A stretch of DNA of 15,097 nt, taken from the NCBI GenBank assembly GCA_040905925.1, contig JBBDQO010000131.1:1-15097 (forward strand). Direction: 5' to 3'. The stretch comes from JALYNX01 sp040905925. Lineage in GTDB: Bacteria > Actinomycetota > Acidimicrobiia > Spongiisociales > ZC4RG35. Under the pieces are notes generated by a model. It worked only from the letters and a program-made list of their open reading frames with translations. It was not told the DNA's origin and made no database searches. Position 1 is the stretch's first letter, and every line of letters starts with the position of its first letter. The translations under genes were made by a program, and so were the position numbers. Below, piece after piece: positions 7,505 to 14,499 of the stretch.

Positions 7505-8674
7505 ATGATCCGTGCTGTGTTCTTGATTGCTCAGTCACTCTTGCTCTGTCTCGCCGGTTACAACGCGGTCACCGCACTCTGGGGATGGCGCAATCGCGTG
7601 CCCGCACCAAAGGGCGACCGACAACGCAGGCTCAGGGTGGTCGTCCCCGCCCACGACGAGGAGGCGGTGATCGGTCGGGTGCTCTCCGACCTGACCGCCT
7701 CCGACTACCCACCGGAGCAGGTGAGCCTCTGGGTACTGGCGGACCGCTGCACCGACGCCACGATCGACGTCGCATCGGCGGCCGGGGCGCAGGTAGCCGA
7801 TCGGCAGGACGGGACCCCGGGCAAGGGAGCGGCTCTCGCCTGGTACCTGGGAGAACACCCTTTGGCCCCCGACGAGAGCCTGGTGGTGTTCGACGCCGAC
7901 AACCGGGTCGAACCGAATGTGCTGGGCAGGATCGCCGACGAGCTCGACGCCGGCCACGACGCGGTCCAGTGCTACCTCGACGTCGCCAACCCGGACGACT
8001 CGCTGCTTGCCGAGGCATCGGCCCTTTCGTACTGGGCCGGAAACCGGATGGTGCAACTGGCTCGTTCCAATCTCGGTTGGTCTGCCGATCTGGGTGGTAC
8101 CGGGATGGCGTTCTCAGCGGACCTAGTCGAGGAGGCAGGTGGTTTCGGAGACTCCATGACCGAGGATCAGGACTTTGGAGTCAGAGTGGTCCTGGCGGGT
8201 CGTCGGGTCGAGTGGCTTCACGACGTGAGGATCCATGACGAGAAGCCAACTTCGCTTGGGGTGACGGTGCGCCAACGGGCTCGCTGGATGTCAGGGAGAC
8301 GAACCGCCGGCCGGGCTCACTTCACCAACCTGCTACGGGCCGGCAACCCCGCCGCCCTCGATCAGGCGCTCCGACTCGTCCAGCCAGGGAGAATGTTCGT
8401 TGCCCTCGTCTCCGGCATTCTCACCGCTGCGTCCGCCCTCACTGGATCCTCCTTTCTGCTCCCCTGGCCGGTATGGGGCACCGCGACGGTCATCCAAGTG
8501 CTGGAGCCAATCCCGTTCCTGGCCCGGGACGGAGTACCTGCACGAAGGCTGTTCCGCTACCCCCTCCTCGTTGTTTTGGCAGCGCTTTGGCTGCCGGTCC
8601 GCTTTCTCTCCCGAAGAGTGGACGACTGGTACCACACGCCCCACGGAGAGGTTGGGATGAAATCTCGTCCCTGA
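7505..8674 (+). CDS. Membrane glycosyltransferase family 2 (cellulose-synthase-like)
   Basis: This is an inverting GT-A enzyme of family 2 with 389 residues. A membrane segment at the N terminus (about 3-24) is followed by the catalytic domain. RVVVPAHDEE (44-53) opens it. LADRCTD (78-84) carries the first aspartate, FDADN (129-133) the DxD-type metal site, MTEDQDF (218-224) the TED base, and QRARW (257-261) the QxxRW motif of processive or cellulose-synthase-like enzymes. Three further membrane segments follow (about 297-320, 322-338 and 350-368). The start is ATG at 7505, because the codons upstream to 7403 encode polar sequence unlike the family; no clear ribosome site is visible. It may polymerise or add a sugar at the membrane. 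It converges on the next gene with eight bases between stops. Confidence 0.88.
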   Translation: MIRAVFLIAQSLLLCLAGYNAVTALWGWRNRVPAPKGDRQRRLRVVVPAHDEEAVIGRVLSDLTASDYPPEQVSLWVLADRCTDATIDVASAAGAQVADRQDGTPGKGAALAWYLGEHPLAPDESLVVFDADNRVEPNVLGRIADELDAGHDAVQCYLDVANPDDSLLAEASALSYWAGNRMVQLARSNLGWSADLGGTGMAFSADLVEEAGGFGDSMTEDQDFGVRVVLAGRRVEWLHDVRIHDEKPTSLGVTVRQRARWMSGRRTAGRAHFTNLLRAGNPAALDQALRLVQPGRMFVALVSGILTAASALTGSSFLLPWPVWGTATVIQVLEPIPFLARDGVPARRLFRYPLLVVLAALWLPVRFLSRRVDDWYHTPHGEVGMKSRP

Positions 8675-8682
8675 TTCAGCCG

Positions 8683-9675
8683 TCAGCCGTGGGTTGGGGG
8701 TGCGAGCCCCGGCCCCCGCACCAGACCCCACAACTCCCCCACCCCGTACGCCAGGTGCATGATCACTGCCGCCACCAACACCCCTGGCGCCGGCTGGTCG
8801 GCTTTCACCGCCACCCAGATCAGCAGGAGCAGCCAGAGAGCCGCGAGGACCAGCAGGGGGACCCACACCTGCGTCACCACACCGACCCCTATCAAGACGA
8901 TCAAGCCGAGCACCAGGGCGAGCGGTGCCAACGGCCGCCACGAGGGAAAGGTGCCGTTGCGCCACAACATCTCGGACTTGCCCAACCCGTAGCGGAAATA
9001 CTGATGCCAGAGGGCGCCGGGATGGTCACGTGGGGTGTACTGAGAGACGATCAGTGGATCGACATAGACCTTGCCCCCTTCCCGACGCCAGCGGTAGTAG
9101 AAGTCGGCGTCCTCGGAGGTGCCCGACGGAAAGGGGCGGAACCCGCCCAGGGTGTGAAACGACTCCCGCCGCATCGCCCCCAGATAGACGGTATCCACCT
9201 CTTCCCTGGTCACTGCATGGTGGAAGCGGCCCGGGCCCATGGTCAGCGGGCTCTTCATCGCGGCGGCCACCGCCCGCCCGAACGGAGTCTTGCCGACCGG
9301 GTACATCCGACCGCCCACCGCACCCCCGGTCTCCTCCAGGACATCGACCGAGGCACGGACATAGTCAGGAGCGAAAACCGTGTGCCCGTCGGCCCTGATC
9401 AGGATCTCTCCTGTGGCCCTCTCCGCTGCCAGGTTCAATCCGTGAGCCTGACGCCGCTCCGGATTGGGCACCATTGTGAGCCGCTGGTCCTGGGATGCCC
9501 ACTCCTCCAGCTTCTCGGCTGTCCCGTCGGTTGAGCCACCGTCGGAGACGATGACCTCGATCGGCCCGGGGTAGTCCTGGCCGAGCAGGTCGGAGATCAC
9601 CTGATCGATGAAGTCGGCCTCGTTCAGGACCGCCAAGATGACTGATACCGAAGGCCGTTCAGGCGGGGCGGGCAT
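8683..9675 (-). CDS. ExoA-like glycosyltransferase family 2 with C-terminal membrane segments
   Basis: This 330-residue GT-A glycosyltransferase resembles the succinoglycan enzyme ExoA. SVILAVLNEADFI (11-23) begins the fold. VSDGGSTDGT (43-52) holds the nucleotide-binding aspartate, and IRADGH (93-98) the metal-binding D96. GTSEDADFYYRWRREGGKVY (185-204) gives the ED base and the RWR region. Three membrane segments close the protein (about 250-268, 270-290 and 298-318). The ATG at 9675 overlaps the end of the ABC ATPase gene by 17 bases, so the two are likely co-translated. Its place behind an export pair suggests it builds the exported polymer; whether it adds one sugar or many is not visible. 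Confidence 0.88.
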   Translation of the reverse strand: MPAPPERPSVSVILAVLNEADFIDQVISDLLGQDYPGPIEVIVSDGGSTDGTAEKLEEWASQDQRLTMVPNPERRQAHGLNLAAERATGEILIRADGHTVFAPDYVRASVDVLEETGGAVGGRMYPVGKTPFGRAVAAAMKSPLTMGPGRFHHAVTREEVDTVYLGAMRRESFHTLGGFRPFPSGTSEDADFYYRWRREGGKVYVDPLIVSQYTPRDHPGALWHQYFRYGLGKSEMLWRNGTFPSWRPLAPLALVLGLIVLIGVGVVTQVWVPLLVLAALWLLLLIWVAVKADQPAPGVLVAAVIMHLAYGVGELWGLVRGPGLAPPTHG

Positions 9676-10390
9676 AGGCGTCCACGACTTCGTCGGGATC
9701 CCCCACCATCACCGTACGGCCATGGTCGAGCCACAGCACCCGATCCGCCATCTCCTTCACCGTCTCCAGCGCGTGAGAGACAAAGAGAACCGCGGCACCG
9801 GAATCGATGAGAACCCTGATCCTCTCCTTGGACTTCTCCTGAAACGCGGTGTCACCCACCGACAGGACCTCGTCCACCACCAAGACGTCGGGTTCGATGT
9901 CGGTAGCAACCGCAAAGCCGAGACGAGCCATCATCCCCGACGAGTAACTGCGGATTGGAACGTCGATGAAATCCGTGAGCTCGGCCCACTCCGAGATTGC
10001 GCCGACCCGGTCTCGCATGTGTGACGGGGTCCGGCCGAGCAGCGTGCCATAAAGCACGATGTTGTCGTAGGCGCTCATTTCCTGATTGAAGCCAGCCCCG
10101 AGCTCGATCATGGGGGCGACCACACCACGCACCACTATCCGGCCTTCGGTCGGTGGCAGCACCCGCGCCACCATCTTCATCAACGTGCTCTTGCCGGCGC
10201 CATTGGGACCAATCACGCCCAGCACCTCTCCCGGGCTGAGCGAGAAGCTGACGTCCCTCACCGCCCAGAACTCCTCGCGTTTCACCTTACGCTTGACCAA
10301 GTTGATGGCGAACTCCTTCATGGTGCCGGCCCGATCTCGGGTCAGTCGGTAAGCCAGGCTGACTTCGGCTGCCTCGACTGCGACGGTCAC
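9659..10390 (-). CDS. Polysaccharide ABC exporter ATP-binding protein (Wzt/TagH type)
   Basis: This is the ATPase subunit of an ABC-2 exporter for a surface glycan or teichoic-acid-like polymer. Numbered from GTG at 10390, it has Walker A GPNGAGKST (61-69), the ELGAGFNQEMSAYDN block (96-110) typical of Wzt and TagH, signature YSSGM (149-153), Walker B VLVVDEVLSVGD (169-180) and switch histidine H206 (FVSH). The protein has 243 residues and ends soon after the nucleotide-binding domain, so the C-terminal carbohydrate-binding domain of E. coli O9a-type Wzt is absent. The GTG is chosen because it forms a GTGA overlap with the permease stop. An ATG at 10432 would add 14 residues and overlap the permease by 46 bases. 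Confidence 0.93.
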   Translation of the reverse strand: MTVAVEAAEVSLAYRLTRDRAGTMKEFAINLVKRKVKREEFWAVRDVSFSLSPGEVLGVIGPNGAGKSTLMKMVARVLPPTEGRIVVRGVVAPMIELGAGFNQEMSAYDNIVLYGTLLGRTPSHMRDRVGAISEWAELTDFIDVPIRSYSSGMMARLGFAVATDIEPDVLVVDEVLSVGDTAFQEKSKERIRVLIDSGAAVLFVSHALETVKEMADRVLWLDHGRTVMVGDPDEVVDAYARPA

Positions 10391-11217
10391 AGCACGACCA
10401 CCAGGTTCTTCCACGACTTGGTGAAGACCCATACCCCGATCAGGAGGATGACTACCGAGCTGCCGATCATCATCACGAATGTCCAGGTCGGGGCGAAGGC
10501 GCCCTCGTACATGAACCCGCGGAAGATGGTGAGATAGGAGTAGAGGGGGTTGGCGTAGATGAGGCGCAAGAACCGCTCGGGGACGATCGAGATCGGATAG
10601 AAGGTGGGGGTGAGAAAGCCAATGAGCTGGGTCAACACCGCGGTCAGGTCGAGGACGTCGTAGAAGTACACCGCGGCTGAAGCGACCAGGAGGCCGAGAC
10701 CGGAAACCATCAGCAACAGGAAGAAGGCCGGTATTGGGACCAGGAGCACCGTCCAGGGGATGCCCACTCCGGTGATCAGCTGGATGGCGAGCAACGGGAT
10801 CAGGCTGATCCCGAAGTTGACCAGTGCGGCCACCGACGCCGCCACCGAGAACACCTCGGCTGGGACGTACACCTTCGACAGGACCGAGGCGCTGTTGACG
10901 ATCGAGGAGCCCGTGGCGATCACCCCCTGGGAGAAGAACGTGATGAGGAGGATCCCCGAGAGGAGATAGGCGATGTAAGGCACATCCCCCGGGATATCAA
11001 AGCGGAAGAACTGGCTGAAGACGATCCACAGCACTGTCATCGTCAGCAGCGGGTTGAGCAGTGTCCACCACACCCCGAGGGTCGACCTCTTGTACCGCAC
11101 AGTCAGGTCCCGGGTAACCAGCAGCTTCAACAGACCCCGGTACGCCCAGAGATTGGTCAGTTCGGTCGCAATCGGGCGGCGGGGTTGATCTGAGTCGTAG
11201 ACGTAGGTCGAGGTCAT
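10387..11217 (-). CDS. Polysaccharide ABC exporter permease (ABC-2 type, Wzm/TagG-like)
   Basis: This 276-residue membrane subunit pairs with the ATPase encoded directly after it. The cytoplasmic N terminus carries LLVTRDLTVRYKRSTLGVWW, the amphipathic helix signature of Wzm/TagG permeases, before the first membrane segment (LLTMTVLWIVFSQFF). Five more hydrophobic segments follow. LIGFLTPTFYPIS, RFLRLIYANPLYSYLTIFR and a final segment ending VWVFTKSWKNLVVVL are family-typical. The chosen ATG at 11217 puts about 37 residues before that helix's end, as usual. The ORF can be extended to an ATG at 11292, but the extra 25 residues look unlike the family. No strong ribosome site precedes either start. 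It is the first gene of the minus-strand unit of permease, ATPase and GT2. Confidence 0.91.
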   Translation of the reverse strand: MTSTYVYDSDQPRRPIATELTNLWAYRGLLKLLVTRDLTVRYKRSTLGVWWTLLNPLLTMTVLWIVFSQFFRFDIPGDVPYIAYLLSGILLITFFSQGVIATGSSIVNSASVLSKVYVPAEVFSVAASVAALVNFGISLIPLLAIQLITGVGIPWTVLLVPIPAFFLLLMVSGLGLLVASAAVYFYDVLDLTAVLTQLIGFLTPTFYPISIVPERFLRLIYANPLYSYLTIFRGFMYEGAFAPTWTFVMMIGSSVVILLIGVWVFTKSWKNLVVVL

Positions 11218-11359
11218 GTCCGAGCCGGGGAGGCAGGAGAATCCTGACGACCGCCCGACGGCGCAGGGTAGTAGGAAGGAGGTCGTTTCCATGATTACCC
11301 GAATGGCTACCGGGCCAAACGACAGAAGTTGTCACGCCGCCCGTCTACGGTTGGAACCG

Positions 11360-11564
11360 ATGAGCGCCGACCGGGAGTACACCGCCCGTCTCGAGCAGGC
11401 AACGGACAAACACTGGAAGCGACTGCTCGGGGTTCATGCGCCTACCGCCGTCTCATCACGAGAGTTGCCGAAGGCCGCCTCGTTTTCTATCCCCGATTTG
11501 CGGTAGTTGTCTTCACCCACAACGAAACGGCTTGCTGTCCTGCAAGCCCTGAGCCGGTGCGCTC
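11360..11564 (+). pseudogene. Probable remnant of a class I SAM methyltransferase
   Basis: The 347 bases between the permease start and the next gene hold no intact gene, but they hold a readable ruin. From ATG 11360 the frame reads REYTARLEQATDKHWKRLLG then VHAP, like the N terminus of a bacterial methyltransferase family that runs WKRLLDVQAPYRWNLRRL before its SAM motif. At 11441-11445 the match moves to another frame (YRRLITRVAEGRLV from 11443), as if one base were lost. The GxG SAM motif expected next is missing, and PRFAVVVFTHNETA (11491-11532) resembles the following PxxAVGVDHNxxS region. This comparison is from memory of the family, so the call is an inference. The upstream part (11218-11359) shows nothing else I can name. 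Confidence 0.42.
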
Positions 11565-12968
11565 TCAGGAAGGACCATGTCTGCCTTCTTGACGGACCGG
11601 CCACTCGAGAAGCCTCGCTGAATCACCCCGGGACCGGGCGACCGTGAATAGAGCCGGAACCCACGCAACAGCCGTCAGTATGAGACCAAATTGGAACCTC
11701 ACGTCCTGGGAGATCGTGAACGGAATCAATAGCAGTGTGTTGAGCATTACCGGCAGGCCGATCAGGTATACCCGGTATGTTCGTCGCCGCACCGCTGCGA
11801 ATGCCAAGGCACCAGCCAAGAGATACATATAGAGAGCAGGTCGAATCAGCCATTCCGGCAAGGATCTCACGACGTCGTAGGCAACACTCACGAGGCCGGG
11901 AACGGGCGAGGCCTCGACCGGGGTATCGGCCCCGAAATCGTCTATGTAGTTGATCTCGCCACCGACGCGGCTCAAGCCGAGGAAGAAAGTCGAGCTCTCA
12001 GGATCGACCGGACTCCAGAGGAGACGACTGGAGCACATGATGTGCCTGAGTTCCGCTCCGGGGTGTCGCATCGTGAGGTCGAGAACCATCGACCGGAGCC
12101 TGGGGACTTCCCTTTCCAGCAAGGATGGATCCAGACCATTGGGTGGGGTGTGTGTCGGTACGATCGATGAGCACGAGTATGGCCACTCCGAGTCGAGTGA
12201 CTTGATCGATTCGAGGTACTCACGCTCCTCGCTGTTCAGTGGTGTGCCACTAGCGATGTGCATTGCCACCCGATGAGCCAGGATCACTCCGGTCAACTGG
12301 CTGGGAGCAACGTCCAGCCATGCGGCGAATGGGCCGGTGACGAGCGTCGCTAGTCCGATGACTGTGGCTGCGGTCAATACCAGCCGACGCCACCGCGGGC
12401 GATGAAACACGAACAGAACTGTCAGAATCACGATCACTACCGGCCATCCGTTGTGACGGCACAGCCAGAGTGTCAAGAGAGACACAACCAATGCGCCGAC
12501 ATTCGACCACCGCCCCAGCCAGGAGCCTTCTGTTTCTTCTATGCGCCAGATGATGAGCGTCAACCCGAATAGGCCCAGTCCGTAGACCACGTCCTTCCAG
12601 AGAACGATGGGGATCAAGGCGGTGGCCGGTACCAGGAGGATTAGAAGCAGCGAGGACCATGCGGCTGCTGAGCTTCTCCCTTGCCAGGTGGTCCACGCCG
12701 CGAAACGTCCGATGAGCAGGGACCCAACCGCCATGGTCAACAACAGAGGTAAGGCAGGAGTATCGGTCACGCGTCGCAAGAGACCCAGGACGACGGCGTA
12801 AAAGAAGGGATGCCAGTTATCGAGGCCTACGTCGTCGAGTTGGTGCCACTGCCACACCGAGTCGATGGTCATCATCCCTGGCCAGAACAGAATCACCCCC
12901 AGCGTCCATCCGATGAACGGGATCGCCGAGAAGCGAAGCGAGTCCAGCCATCGATCCCTAACGCTCAC
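11565..12968 (-). CDS. Multi-pass membrane protein, possible GT-C-like (paralogue A)
   Basis: This 467-residue membrane protein has many hydrophobic segments and one long polar loop (about 230-340) that holds two cysteines, C266 and C312. After the first membrane segment comes FWPGMMTIDSVWQW (D36) and then NWHPFFY (H53), and VLWKDVVYG (122-130) lies at another loop. Such an acidic residue after the first segment is common in GT-C membrane glycosyltransferases. It resembles uncharacterised polytopic proteins of the DUF6020 kind, but that is not certain. The start is GTG at 12968 with AGGA just before it. The choice is supported by gapless alignment with its divergent neighbour from residue 1 to 126. 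The frame remains open to 13169, but that extension is polar and overlaps the neighbour. The function is unknown. Confidence 0.78.
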   Translation of the reverse strand: MSVRDRWLDSLRFSAIPFIGWTLGVILFWPGMMTIDSVWQWHQLDDVGLDNWHPFFYAVVLGLLRRVTDTPALPLLLTMAVGSLLIGRFAAWTTWQGRSSAAAWSSLLLILLVPATALIPIVLWKDVVYGLGLFGLTLIIWRIEETEGSWLGRWSNVGALVVSLLTLWLCRHNGWPVVIVILTVLFVFHRPRWRRLVLTAATVIGLATLVTGPFAAWLDVAPSQLTGVILAHRVAMHIASGTPLNSEEREYLESIKSLDSEWPYSCSSIVPTHTPPNGLDPSLLEREVPRLRSMVLDLTMRHPGAELRHIMCSSRLLWSPVDPESSTFFLGLSRVGGEINYIDDFGADTPVEASPVPGLVSVAYDVVRSLPEWLIRPALYMYLLAGALAFAAVRRRTYRVYLIGLPVMLNTLLLIPFTISQDVRFQFGLILTAVAWVPALFTVARSRGDSARLLEWPVRQEGRHGPS

Positions 12969-12991
12969 GTTTCCTGATCGATCTTGGTTGT

Positions 12992-13005
12992 TGGCGCCGA
13001 CGCCA
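12992..13005. promoter_or_regulatory. Small inverted repeat in the intergenic region of the divergent pair
   Basis: TGGCG-CCGA-CGCCA is a 5-base-arm inverted repeat in the 88 bases between the two paralogous membrane-protein genes, where both promoters should lie. I could not assign convincing -35 or -10 boxes. It may be chance in GC-rich DNA. Confidence 0.2.
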
Positions 13006-13056
13006 TGCGTCGCGGAGAGTATCAGTTGCGATTTTTGGTCTCTTATCCTCCCGCTG

Positions 13057-14403
13057 GTGCGTCTCCCCCGCCCTGCGCTCCCACCCTGGCTGCTCGCGGG
13101 CACCGCCGTGTTGCCCGTCTTCGTCTGGTGGCTTGGCTGGCATCCCGGCTTTGCCTCCAGCGACACCATCGACCAGTTCGGGCAGATCGCGGGCGGCGTC
13201 TACTTCGACCATCACCCGGCCATCCACACCCTCTATCTCAGCGTCTTGAGCCTGGGTGGCACCCAACCGGGGCTGGTCACCCTCTTCCAACTCCTCGTGC
13301 TCGGGGTCTTGCTCGTCTATGCCGCCCGGTGGCTGGTCGAAGCCGGGGTGCCTGCCTGGCTGGCAGTGGGTGCCGCCTGGCTCCTCGGGCTCTCCCCCGC
13401 CGTGGCCCCGACCACCCTCGCCCTGTGGAAGGACGTCCCCTTTGGCCTGCTGATGCTGTGGGCATGGGTGGAGCTGCTCGCCCTCGCCGTCGACCCGGAG
13501 CGAGCAGACCGCCCCTGGCCGGCGGTGCGGCTCGGGCTCGCGTTGGCCGGGGTGTGGCAGGTTCGGGGCAACGGGCCGATCACGGTGCTACCGGTGCTTC
13601 TCGTGCTGGCATGGGTATACCGCCGTCAGCTGCGGCTGATCGGGATCACTGTGGGCACCGCAGTCCTGGCCTTGTTCCTCATCGTCGGTCCCTTGTACGC
13701 GGTCATCGACGTCCAGGGCTCAGCCGTCGAGCCGGCCCAGGTGTTCCTTCCCGACGTAGCCGCTTCGTACAGCGACGAGCCGGAGACTTTCAGCCAGGCC
13801 GACATCGAATTGCTGGAGGCGGTGGCCCCGCTCGCCATCTGGACCGATCGTTACGACTGCCGGGACAGCACTCCCCTGCTCTTCGATCCGGAGTTCAACC
13901 AAGCTCCGGTTCGAGAATCACCCGGGAAGTACCTGGGCCTCGAGATCGATGTCCTGTTTCGCGACTTCGATTCGGTACTGGCGCACCGGCTCTGTGCTGC
14001 CAACTTCGTCTATGCGCCAGCCCAGCCCGAAGACGCATACTTGCACCGGCCCCCCTACGACATCCCGCCCAACACGGTCGGGCTGGCACGCGATCCTCTC
14101 GTCGGATGGGCGTTCGACCTGACAGACCGTGTATGGCGCTGGGCGGAGATCGACAGCCGGCTATGGCTCACCTGGCGCCCCGCCATTCTCCTCCTGCCCG
14201 CCCTGGCCGCCGTCGTCGTCTTCGCCTTCCGGGCCCGACGATTTCTCCTCCCCTCCGCGGTGCTGGGGGCTCACACCATCAACATCATGGCCACCTCACC
14301 GGCCCAAGAATTCAGATACGCCTATCCGATCTATCTGATCGCCGCTCTCACCCTCACCCTGCTCTGGCCTGCCCTGCGGCGCAGCGCAGAACTCGCCGAG
14401 TAA
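13057..14403 (+). CDS. Multi-pass membrane protein, possible GT-C-like (paralogue B)
   Basis: This 448-residue protein is a paralogue of the divergent neighbour. It shares WHPGFASSD (D36), DHHPAIH (H53), LALWKDVPFG (121-130), VRGNG (169-173), a VGPLYAVIDV segment (210-219), two loop cysteines C268 and C313, and QEFRYAYPIY (417-426) near the C terminus. Multiple hydrophobic segments flank a polar loop of about 220-360, predicted to lie outside the cytoplasm. GC is about 71 percent in three sampled rows, against 59 percent for the partner. The start is GTG at 13057, because there both proteins align residue for residue to the WKD motif. TTG codons at 12988 and 12991, or an ATG at 12865, are possible longer starts, but they add sequence not shared by the partner. 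The function is unknown; a role in glycan or lipid-linked sugar transfer is a guess from context. Confidence 0.78.
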   Translation: MRLPRPALPPWLLAGTAVLPVFVWWLGWHPGFASSDTIDQFGQIAGGVYFDHHPAIHTLYLSVLSLGGTQPGLVTLFQLLVLGVLLVYAARWLVEAGVPAWLAVGAAWLLGLSPAVAPTTLALWKDVPFGLLMLWAWVELLALAVDPERADRPWPAVRLGLALAGVWQVRGNGPITVLPVLLVLAWVYRRQLRLIGITVGTAVLALFLIVGPLYAVIDVQGSAVEPAQVFLPDVAASYSDEPETFSQADIELLEAVAPLAIWTDRYDCRDSTPLLFDPEFNQAPVRESPGKYLGLEIDVLFRDFDSVLAHRLCAANFVYAPAQPEDAYLHRPPYDIPPNTVGLARDPLVGWAFDLTDRVWRWAEIDSRLWLTWRPAILLLPALAAVVVFAFRARRFLLPSAVLGAHTINIMATSPAQEFRYAYPIYLIAALTLTLLWPALRRSAELAE

Positions 14404-14483
14404 CGACGACCTGGTCGGCCGCTTCCTCTTCGAGGTATATGCCTTATCCGTGATGGGCATTAACGTCTTGCATCGCCGCCAAC

Positions 14484-14490
14484 GAGGAGA
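14484..14490 (+). promoter_or_regulatory. Ribosome binding site of the G8-domain gene
   Basis: GAGGAGA lies nine bases upstream of the GTG at 14500. It is one of the two best ribosome sites in the window and fixes the start of the gene that leaves the right edge. The 96 bases from 14404 to 14499 hold no gene. Confidence 0.75.
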
Positions 14491-14499
14491 CAACAGCTG

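Noticed and set aside
8473..9534. Long plus-strand open frame of 353 codons opposite the ExoA-like gene
   Set aside because: It is rich in Pro, Arg, His and Gln with no domain, and overlaps a well-supported GT2 gene; a shadow of GC-rich codons.
11348..11359. CGGTT-GG-AACCG inverted repeat just before the methyltransferase remnant
   Set aside because: Five-base arms with a two-base loop cannot form a stable hairpin and nothing else supports an operator.
12969..13169. N-terminal extension of paralogue A by 67 residues
   Set aside because: The sequence is polar and low in complexity, runs into the divergent gene, and has no counterpart in paralogue B.
14425..14435. CCTC-TTC-GAGG hairpin after paralogue B as a terminator
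   Set aside because: The stem has only four pairs and no T-run follows.
12984..14453. Long plus-strand frame of 489 codons over paralogue B
   Set aside because: The translation is Arg/Pro/Ala-rich and low in complexity, while the other frame has conserved motifs shared with paralogue A.
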